From Agapanthus africanus (Eukaryota; Streptophyta; Magnoliopsida; Asparagales; Amaryllidaceae): a stretch of 64,000 bases of DNA. Made by a program: the position numbers and the translations under genes. The notes beneath the pieces are model-generated. The model saw only the letters and a list, made by a program, of their open reading frames with translations. It made no database searches and was not told the origin of the DNA. Where the stretch lies: positions 565,260,315 through 565,324,314 of the forward strand of contig CM057346.1 of NCBI GenBank assembly GCA_030015575.1, read 5' to 3'. This document shows, one piece after another, positions 30,183 to 39,400 of the stretch; within the stretch, counting starts at the first letter, position 1, and each line of letters opens with the position of its first letter.

Positions 30183-32412
30183 TGTAAGTGCACGGCAGCG
30201 CCCCGGCCGTCAATCCGACGGCCAAACGCGGAAACGGTGATAAACTTTAAATTTTGCGGACTTAGCAAACCGGCACCACCGCGCACTAAACCCCGGATCG
30301 TGCCATTAAACTAGTCTAAGCTAACAAGAGGAAAGGTTAGAGATGTACCGACTGATCCGAGTCCTCCGGTCTTCATCTCCACTCCAATCTCCTCGCGGGA
30401 TCTCCGTCCATCTCCTCCTCGTCGGAAAGGGGCACCACGAAGCCGGGTACTTTTACGGGCTCCCACCTCAATACCGAGGCAACTCGGGCGCGAAGCTGGC
30501 GAATCGACGCGTCCAAGATTTGCTGTAGGAAGTGTAGTGTAGAGTGGATGTCTCACTTTGGGGTTTGTTGCCATAGATGGAGGAATGGTATATAGAAAAT
30601 TGGTGCTTTCAATTTTCTAGCAATGGAATGAGATGAAGAATGATATACTCTCTCAAAGATGAAGATGAAGCTCTCTCCTTCTTCTCTCTTTTCCTTCTCT
30701 CTTTTCTAAAATGAAAACTCTCATCCTTAGAAAATGGTGGAGCAAGGATTATGAAGCATCAAGGGAGGTGAGTGTAGGAGAAAAGAAAAGGTGACCACAA
30801 CCATAAACATAATCATCACAAAACTTTCCATCAACCTCAAATCATTTCTAATCTAATCTAATCACATAAATGCATGAAAAGCAAAGATGCTTATCATATC
30901 AAACCTTATGCAAATAAGTCCTCCACAAAGTGTTATTTGCAAAACTGCAAATAACCCCCTCCATCAGAAAAGTCCGGCCGGGAAAGAACAAAGGAAAACC
31001 GGCCGGAACGGAATGCAAACTGGCAACTCCAGAAAACTGGTCCCGTAATAAATTACAGGAAAACCCCGATACTGTGCATACACACCCGCATCTGTATTCC
31101 GTCCGGATACAAATGCAAAGAGACAAAATCTACACTGTACTAAACTAGGACCGGCTTAAACCAAAGCCGGCTAGTAATATCCGTCCGATCCTGATCCGTG
31201 CAATACCGCACGTATCTGATCGAACGCTGCCATATAACTATACGGCCACTAGTACCAAACCGTCCGATCCTGATCCGTGCAATACCGCACATATCTGATC
31301 GGACCCTGCCATATCTCCATACGGCCTCTACAGCGTTTCGCCCGAAAGCTTGAGTAACTGAAAGTGTGGTGGACTCTAAAGACTCGTCAATACTTTGGCT
31401 GTGGATTTAACCACTAGCACGTCAGAGGTATAAGCCAATACGTGACGGGCCACCAGCTATTGACTAAAAGGGACGTCGATGAGGAAGCTCACCCCGACAC
31501 CCAACTGAGCCTGTCAGTGACAATATTCGTACAGTCCGGTCCGTTCGTCTATGAGCATCGCATGTCGGGCCTAGGGGGTTGGTAAAAGTCAGACCCCCAA
31601 AAGCGGTACAAGTCGTGTCGGAGTGTAGCCCAGAACACCCTGAGATACTACTGGAATACCTACCAGTAAATCTCCTGCCTTGGCCAAGGTCTTTGTGTAA
31701 TGGCTCTCCTAGACACAGCGCGACCTCACCCCCAATACCGGGAGAGACGAAACCCCCGAAGATCCGCTCACTGCCTCCATGTGGCTCGGGACTGTACCCA
31801 ACTAAAACCTGTTTGCACGACTCCTTTGAGCCGTGGTAGGGTAGTAATCAAAGTACAGTGGGAACTCACACGAGACAAATGACGATCCCCAGGTCGATGA
31901 ACTAACCTGTACACATGTCACCTGGGAACTGCTATCTGACGTCAGGTATAAGACCAACTAGCATGTTCCCGGCGAGTCCTGTCCGGTGTACTCATAACCC
32001 AATGAGCACCTGTATACATCTTAGGTGAACCAACTGACACCAGTGGCTTGTGAGACCGGCCACCGCCCCTCGTCGGGGTCTCGACTGTATACACTAGTCT
32101 ACTCTGGAGAATCGATGCCCTGTCTCGAAACTCCCACGATTAGGGACCTTTTAAGGATGTGCTAATAGACTCCAGCTCTCACTTATATGATCGCCCTCAT
32201 ACTGCCGACAGTCAAGCAAGAATCCTAGGGGCATTATCAACATGCAATAGCGACCTGTCAGGTCACTTAAAGCAGTACACGAAGATAAAGGTAAACCAGA
32301 TAGCGCACTATCATCTCGAGTAAGACTGTCTTCCCGGGATAGGTCATCCCTCAATCATTGCAATCACGTGCCTGTGACCCAATAATTGACTCTGAGGGCA
32401 CTATCTCCAACA
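30183..32412 (-). mobile_element. copia-type solo LTR (Angela-like) inserted in element B
   Basis: The 2230-bp insertion starts TGTAAGTGCAC and ends ATCTCCAACA on the plus strand, and is flanked by perfect 5-bp duplications GAGAG (30178-30182 and 32413-32417). On the minus strand it begins TGTTGGAGATAGTGCCC, a start typical of Angela-type copia LTRs. It has no gag or pol and no second LTR, so it is a solo LTR left by LTR-LTR recombination. A 79-bp segment (from 31181 and 31260, CGTCCGATCCTGATCCGTGC) is duplicated in tandem inside it. A possible minus-strand TATA is at 30589-30594. Confidence 0.88.
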
Positions 32413-32429
32413 GAGAGGACTCCATAAGG

Positions 32430-32781
32430 GTTCTTTAACGAAGTTGCGCCCTTTCGGGTTTTCACAAACATTCGCTGGTAGTCCTGCTGTTTTTACTCAC
32501 GGAGCCCTTTCGGGTTTTCATCCGTGCCCACTTTGCTTATGGACTTACCGTTTTTTTATTATTATTATTATTTTTTTATTTATTTATTTATTTTTTTTTA
32601 CTCATCTCGTCAGCCTAAGGATGCTGTGGTAGTAGTTTAAAGACGTTTCGGTCTGATATTAGTTTAAGGACATTTCGGTCCGGCGTTGAGAGGGCTGGCT
32701 ACTACTTATAAAGCTTGAGCTTAGGAAGATAGCGAGCGGACATAGTCGTCGTCATCTACCATTGACCTAGGTTGTGGCTCA
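32430..32781. other. region downstream of pol in element B
   Basis: It holds the two CCCTTTCGGGTTTTCA motifs, an AT-rich microsatellite (32549-32600, ATT and ATTT units), two GGAC-N6-GTCC repeats (32635-32690) and the block ATAGCGAGCGGACATAGTCG (32730-32749), which lies next to the pol stop in A, B and C alike. Confidence 0.6.
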
Positions 32782-35700
32782 TTAAGCGTAGTATTTCTTT
32801 AGGAAGCGACCGTTTATTGGCCTGAAAGGCCTTTCACCGTGCATGTCCATGAGTAGATAGGCCCCACCTTGGTAGACCTTATCAACGATGTACGGTCCTT
32901 CATAGTTTGGCTCAAACTTTCCCCGCTTGGCGCGATTGGGGATCATGGGCCTTTTGACCACTAGCACGAGTTCGCCTTGGTGGAATGTCCTCGGGCGGCT
33001 CAATCTTTCATATGAGCGCGTCATCTTTGTTTTATAGACTTCCAGATTTTGTTGTGCTAGAAGCCGGATTTCATCAAGGGCGTCAAGCTCTTCAAACCGA
33101 AGGTGAGCATTTTCTTCGTTCGTCAGCTCGTAGTGGACTGCCACTCGTAGAGAGGGTAATTCTATCTCGAGAGGGAGTACTGCTTCCGTCCCAAACACCA
33201 ACGCATATGGCGTTGTGTTTGTGGCCGTTTTGAACGTAGTTCGATATGCCCAGAGAGCTTCTTGCAGTCTTTCGTGCCAATCTCTCTTATTTCGTGACAC
33301 TGTTTTCTTCATGATCTTCGTCAAGGTCTTGTTGAAGGCCTCAGCTAGACCGTTAGCTCGCGGGTTATAAACTGAGGAATATCTCCAGTCTATATTGTGC
33401 TGCTGTGCGAAACGGCTAATTTTATGACTTCGGTAGGCTAGCCCATTATCAGAGATGATCCGTCGCGGAGTTCCAAACCGGTATATGACATGCGTTTTGA
33501 AGAAATGGAGGATTTTCTCCGTCTTCACTTCCCTCAACGGTATCGCCTCCGCCCATTTGGAGAAGTAATCAGTCGTCGCCAGGATGAAACGATGTCCCTT
33601 TGACGATGCTGGTTCGATGGGGCCGACTATGTCAGTTCCCCACATTTCGAATGGCCAACTAGCCACTGTTGGATGCAGTGGATTGGGATGCTGATGGATA
33701 AAGTCCCCATGAATTTGGCATGAATGGCACTGCCTCGCGTACTCTAGGCAATCCTGCATCATCGTGGGCCAGTAGTAGCCCATCCGTTTTATTTTCAACT
33801 TCATCTTAGGGCCTGCTTGGTGGGAACCGCAGAGTCCGTCGTGAACTTCTTGGACGACCCTTCTCGCTTCGTCAGGTCCTAAGCATCTTAGCCACAGAGA
33901 ATCGAATGACCTCTTGTATAAAGTATCATTGACGAAGGCGAAAGACAGAGCTCGTTTAATGAGCTGATGTCTTGTGGACGCCTCTTCAGGTATTCGGTGG
34001 AATTTGAAGTAATCTATGAAGACTTCTCTCCAGTCTTCGGTCTTCTCATGGTCTTTTATTTGTAGGGTTGCCTGCTCAGTTGCTCCCTTTTCTTTATATG
34101 ATTCTGGAGGTGTTTCTGCTGGGGAGAGCACTCGACGGCTTTGTACCACGATTCTAACGTCATCGAGGTTCTCGTCAGCCAATTCTTTAGCAAGTTTGGC
34201 CAGTGCGTCCGCTTTGCTGTTTTCCGCACGCGGTATACTTTCCAACGTGTAGGAGGGAATTCGGGTTAGCAGTTGCTGCACTTTTTCACCGTATTTTACC
34301 AATTCCGGTTTGCATGTTTGGTAATCGCCGTTCACTTGACTGACGACCAGTTGGGAGTCCCCGTATATGAGGAGGCTCTCAATTCCCATATCGATGGCGA
34401 TCTCGAGGCCTGCTATCAGAGCTTCATATTCAGCTTCATTATTCGTTCTCGGCTCTGTTAAGGAGAAGGCGAAGCGCATTATTCCTCCTTGTGGAGTCAC
34501 AAAAATGAGTCCTACCCCTGATTTGATCATTGGCATACTTTGTTTATGCTTTTTCATAGAAGACGCTCCATCGAAGTAAAGCTCCCAACGGGTATCACCA
34601 CTGTCGATTGCGTCAAATGCATGTCTGTGCGGCAAATCACAATTTAAAGGAGAGTCAGCAGGTATGGGATGCTCAGCAAGGAAGTCGAAGATGGCCTGGC
34701 CTTTTACTGCCTTGAGAGGTTGATACGTTATCGAAAATTCCATCAAGAGCAGGGCCCATTTAGCGAGTCGTCCTGTCAATATGGCTTTCGACATTAGATA
34801 TTTAAGAGGGTCCACTTTTGAAATCAGACGGACCTCGTGCGCCAACGCATAGTGCCTAAGCTTTGTTATTGCGAAGATCAATGCCAGGCAGTGTTTTTCA
34901 ATGGGAGAGTAGTTGCTTTCTGCCCCCAGCAGAACTCGACTTAAGTAGTAGAGCGCTCTTTCTTTCCCCTGATCGTTCTCTTGTGCCCATAATGCGCCTA
35001 AGGAACCTTCGAGGGCGGTTGTATAAAGAATGAGAGGCTTCCCTTTAACCGGAGCAGCCAACACTGGCGGGTTCTGCAGGTATTGCTTGATCTCATCCAG
35101 TGCGCCTTGGCATTTTTGATCCCAAACGAATGGGGTTCCCTTCTTCATCAGGTGGCTATAAGGACGGCACTTTCCTGAAAGGTTGGCTATAAATCGCCGT
35201 ATGTATGCGAGTTTCCCTTGGAGAGACCGAAGCTGTTTGAGAGTCCTCGGCGGAGGAATTTCCATGATCGCTTTAATCTTTGACGGATCTATTTCAATAC
35301 CTCGGTGTCGAACAACGAATCCTAGGAATTTGCCCGAGGACACCCCGAACGCACATTTAAGAGGATTCATCTTCAAATTGTATTGCCGAAGGCGTTGAAA
35401 TACAGTCTTCAGATGCTCGAGATGTTCCTCGTATGATTTGCTTTTAACCACGAGATCGTCGATATAGCATTCAACGATTTCGTGTATAAGGTCGTCGAAG
35501 ATCTTTGTCATGGCCCTCTGATAAGTAGCACCGGCGTTCTTCAGACCGAAGGGCATTACTTTATAACAAAATATACCAAGAGGAGTCCTGAAGGCTGTAT
35601 GCTTCTGGTCTTCCGGATGCATTTTTATTTGATTATACCCTGACGAGCCGTCCATGAAGGAGAAAACCTCATGAGTGGATGTATTGTCTATCATCAGTTC

Positions 35701-36369
35701 AGTGACTGGCACTGGGAAATCATCCTTCGGGCAAGCTTTATTAAGATCCCGGAAGTCTACACATATGCGCACGGTCCCATTTTTCTTCATCACTGGGACG
35801 ATGTTGGCGATCCATTCAGGGTATTGGACTTCCTGGATGAAGCCAGAGTCTATCAGCTTTTTGACTTCGGCATTGATGCTCATCTCAAGCTCGAGTCGCA
35901 TTCTTCTCGGCGCTTGTTTGACTGGCTTGATGTCCGGGGATATCGCCAACTTGTGTACAGCAATTTCTGGATCTAGTCCCGGCATTTCGGAATAGTTCCA
36001 CGCGAAGCAATCTTTGTGCTGTAGAAGCACATCCTTTAACGCAGCCACCCTTTCTTCGGATAGCAGCTCACTGATGAATGTCGGTCGCGGGTCCTTTTCC
36101 GTCCCCAACTCAATTTTCTTGAGATTATCTGCAGTGGTATGGATTCCATCTTCTAGTTCTTTCGGAGCTGGGGGAAATTCTGAGATTACCTCATCGCTAC
36201 CGCTTTCAAAGCACCAAGGGAGGTTGTTTATGTCCTCGGACCCTTCTTTTAATATTGTTATCACATGGCAGGTGCAAATTTTCTGCCAATCCCAATGCGG
36301 AGTTGGTTTTATTCTTGTGTTTTCGGGTTCGTGCTTTTGCGGTGGCGCTACCCTCCAACTGTTAGACAA
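32782..36369 (-). CDS. pol: Pol polyprotein of element B (RT, RNase H x2, integrase), intact
   Basis: 1195 codons without a stop, collinear with A from the third zinc-knuckle module to the integrase C-terminus. RT has YIDD, the second RNase H has YFDGASS and YGDSQLV, and the integrase has CHSC, WGTD, IISDNG and an E in ANGLAEAFNK. The first Met is not a real start: the frame continues upstream for 41 codons to a single TAA (36493-36495), where A has Glu, and beyond it into gag. One nonsense change therefore separates this part from an otherwise complete Gag-Pro-Pol frame. Confidence 0.93.
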   Translation of the reverse strand: MSNSWRVAPPQKHEPENTRIKPTPHWDWQKICTCHVITILKEGSEDINNLPWCFESGSDEVISEFPPAPKELEDGIHTTADNLKKIELGTEKDPRPTFISELLSEERVAALKDVLLQHKDCFAWNYSEMPGLDPEIAVHKLAISPDIKPVKQAPRRMRLELEMSINAEVKKLIDSGFIQEVQYPEWIANIVPVMKKNGTVRICVDFRDLNKACPKDDFPVPVTELMIDNTSTHEVFSFMDGSSGYNQIKMHPEDQKHTAFRTPLGIFCYKVMPFGLKNAGATYQRAMTKIFDDLIHEIVECYIDDLVVKSKSYEEHLEHLKTVFQRLRQYNLKMNPLKCAFGVSSGKFLGFVVRHRGIEIDPSKIKAIMEIPPPRTLKQLRSLQGKLAYIRRFIANLSGKCRPYSHLMKKGTPFVWDQKCQGALDEIKQYLQNPPVLAAPVKGKPLILYTTALEGSLGALWAQENDQGKERALYYLSRVLLGAESNYSPIEKHCLALIFAITKLRHYALAHEVRLISKVDPLKYLMSKAILTGRLAKWALLLMEFSITYQPLKAVKGQAIFDFLAEHPIPADSPLNCDLPHRHAFDAIDSGDTRWELYFDGASSMKKHKQSMPMIKSGVGLIFVTPQGGIMRFAFSLTEPRTNNEAEYEALIAGLEIAIDMGIESLLIYGDSQLVVSQVNGDYQTCKPELVKYGEKVQQLLTRIPSYTLESIPRAENSKADALAKLAKELADENLDDVRIVVQSRRVLSPAETPPESYKEKGATEQATLQIKDHEKTEDWREVFIDYFKFHRIPEEASTRHQLIKRALSFAFVNDTLYKRSFDSLWLRCLGPDEARRVVQEVHDGLCGSHQAGPKMKLKIKRMGYYWPTMMQDCLEYARQCHSCQIHGDFIHQHPNPLHPTVASWPFEMWGTDIVGPIEPASSKGHRFILATTDYFSKWAEAIPLREVKTEKILHFFKTHVIYRFGTPRRIISDNGLAYRSHKISRFAQQHNIDWRYSSVYNPRANGLAEAFNKTLTKIMKKTVSRNKRDWHERLQEALWAYRTTFKTATNTTPYALVFGTEAVLPLEIELPSLRVAVHYELTNEENAHLRFEELDALDEIRLLAQQNLEVYKTKMTRSYERLSRPRTFHQGELVLVVKRPMIPNRAKRGKFEPNYEGPYIVDKVYQGGAYLLMDMHGERPFRPINGRFLKKYYA

Positions 36370-36492
36370 CGCGAATTTGCCAAGCTGATATTGGTCCTCA
36401 ACCCAATTCTTAAAGGTGAAGCAATCTTCAAGCGGATGCCCTACTACTTGATGGTAAAAGCAATACTTTGGGTTGGAGACTTCGCCTGCTTG

Positions 36493-39400
36493 TTAAGGGT
36501 GTTTAGACTCTGGCAGCGTAAGCATTTGATGTTTTAGAGCGAGATCGAATATTTTCCTTGTTTTGTTCCGAGGAAATGAGTATGCTCGACCCATTTTCTT
36601 CCTGAGGGCTAAGTCAATAACGCTCGATTCTCGGATGCGTGGCTTCTTAGCTCTGCTTTGTAGTTGTCGAGCGCCTCTCCTGCCTTTTGACTTGTTTTTG
36701 TTTTCGCGTCGAACCTTTTTTGTATCGGGTTGACAAGGAGCGGCATCTTCGTTCTTTACTGTCTGTTGAAGGAGACGCTGTGTCTTAGCTTTCTCATAGA
36801 TCGCCATTTCACGATCGTGATCATCTCGGGCTTTTTGACTCGCATCCCTTATAAGTTTGCTCATCTGGTCTTCGGACGATGGACTGGGCGGTTTTGTATC
36901 AGGAACTTTTGCTGGTTCAGGATTAGCATCCTCCCATTGAGCGTCCGCCTCTCCGTCGAGGTCATACATGGCATAACAGCTGTTTACTAGCTCCCGCTTC
37001 TTTGGCCGGATGTACCCAAGCCCTTTCGTCTCCATCCTCTCATTAGGTAGCTTGTGTTGAGTTCCGGGGACGTTCCAAACCCTGTCATAGAATCTGGCCT
37101 TCCTAACAGTCTGTTCGAAGGGTATCCCTTGGCGCTTTAACAGTCGTTTCAAGCCTTCCGTATAATACCTAGGTAAACGAATGGGTTGAAGCCCGTCCAG
37201 CGTTGGATCTGCTCCATACCAGATTTCTTTCTCCACTTTATTTTCTTCAGAGCGGTAAAGCAGAATTGCTTTCTCTCTCTTTCTTCTGGGAGGGATATAG
37301 AATGTCCGCAACTCTTCTACACTGTAGATATTAAGTGCATCCAGTTCTTTATGGTGTCTAGGCGGCACCATGGCTATTTGTAGACTTCGCTCTTCATCAG
37401 CAGACGTTTGTATTGACAGTCGAGCAGGGAATACAGCATGAACTTCATCCTCTGAATCACTACCGAAGATCAGCGAAGGAACGGATGGTCCTGGCCTGGC
37501 AGATTGGGATGGACCTGAATAAATTATATCCTCCTCCTCGGTGTCACTGCCGAAGACAGGGATGGTGGCATTAGTTTTGTTCTCCGGTTTGTGACACCTT
37601 TCCGTGTCTTCGAAGCTCGGCAAGAAGTATTTGGCATCTTCATACTTGCGAACTTCGTTCACGGAAAACGGATTCAACTCTCCGGCCACAATGTACTCGA
37701 GGCCATCCCTGGAATACTTCATGCACTGATGCTGTGTAGAAGGGATGATATTGTACTCGTGTAGCCATGGTCGGCCGAGCAGAGCATTGTAGCACGTCTT
37801 GGCGTCTATAACATGGAATTTGATGTCTGTGACGAGCAACCCGAAGCGTAGCGTCAATATCACAGATCCAAGAGTCTTTGAGGATTGAGAGTCGAAACCG
37901 GAGATAGTGATCTTGTCTCGGGCGAGGTGTTGTATGCTCATGCAAATTTCTTTTAACACCCGTACATTGAGTAAATTGACGGACGATCCGTTATCGACCA
38001 AGATTTTACCTATCTTTATGTCATGGCAATATCCTGAGACATAAAGGGGGCGATTGTGTTCACACGTCCCGAGGAGAAGGTCTTCATCACCAAAAGCAAC
38101 GTCGGCTGTGTGCACTTCTTCCAATTCGTCTTTCATCTTTTCTTCGGCTAAGAAGGCTTGAAACTGGTCCGGATCTTGTAGCGCCTTAATCAAAGAGTCT
38201 CTGGCTTCCTTTGATAGTAACAAGGCATCAAGGATACTGAGCTGAGAGGGCAGTTTCCTTAGATGTGCCAGAACGTTGTAATCCACCTTACTTCCCTTCG
38301 GCGGGTTCTTGGCGTTTAGCTCTTCCAGAACTTGGTCATCTAAAACGATGTCTTGAGAGACCTTTTCTTTCCCTTTATCTTTTCTATTCGAGGGTCCGAG
38401 GTTCTTTTCAGGCAGTGTCCGATTCCGCAGCCGGATATTTTCGCAAACCACTGGCTCCTCTTCTTTTCCCGAAGTTGACTCTTCAAAGAGAGGGGCAAGC
38501 TCTAGCTCCTCATCAGAGTCGCTCCCAAATGTAGGCACTTGTGACCTGGTGGTGTTAACCATGTGACAGTTGCCGGCAGTTCTTTCAAGCACTTTAGTCG
38601 TGTTTCTTTGCTCCCGACGCATCTTACGCTTTTCCCGTTTAAAGCGTTGTTGATTAGCGACGTATCCTTGCCACCATCTATCGAACTCTTTGCATTCTTG
38701 GGTAGAATGTGAGACCTTCTGATGATATAAGCAATAAGAGGGGTGCATTTCTACCACGCTAGTAACTTTTTCTTCTGAGGGTGGTAGCTTCATGCCCATC
38801 GATATGGCCTTAGCGAACTTCTTTTTTATCTTGAATTGGCTTTTGTCAGCGGTGGAGGCATTTTGCTCCAGTGGGATCATCTCAGCTCCTCCCTCAAGTC
38901 GCTGGCGCTTGGCTGTTTCGAATATCGCCGTCTCGCGTTCTTGATCAGCTTTACTTTTCAATCGAGCTTCACTAAGAAACGCGTCAATCATTTCTATTGA
39001 TAATTCCGGAACCCTTGACTCAGTATTTGCCCCCGGCGTTTTGGTGCCAGAAGTCCCTTCATCGTTCGAGGTCGAGTGAGAGATCATATGACAGCTTGCC
39101 ACATATTCGTCGGATCCATCCGATGAAGTTTCTTCCTCATCTTCTTTTTGAAAGACGTGATCAAGGAAATCTTGGAGCGTAATGGGAGTCCGCGCCTTTT
39201 GATTATATTCATCCAGCGCGTCGATTTGCTTTTGTAAGTCCGTGCGCTTGTCGCCAGGCTTCACGGGCTTCTTAGATTTCTTCTTCTTCTTTTTCGAAGA
39301 TTTTGACGGCTGGTTATGAACGCTTGAACTACCACCATCGGTCTTCGGAGTCGGGCGTGGCTTCAACATCCCCTCAATAACCTGCGGCTCCAAGGGGTTC

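Noticed and set aside
30183..32412. The copia-type insertion as a complete element or a terminal-repeat miniature element
   Set aside because: It has no internal repeat of its ends, no primer site and no coding sequence; one LTR with target duplications on both sides is a solo LTR.
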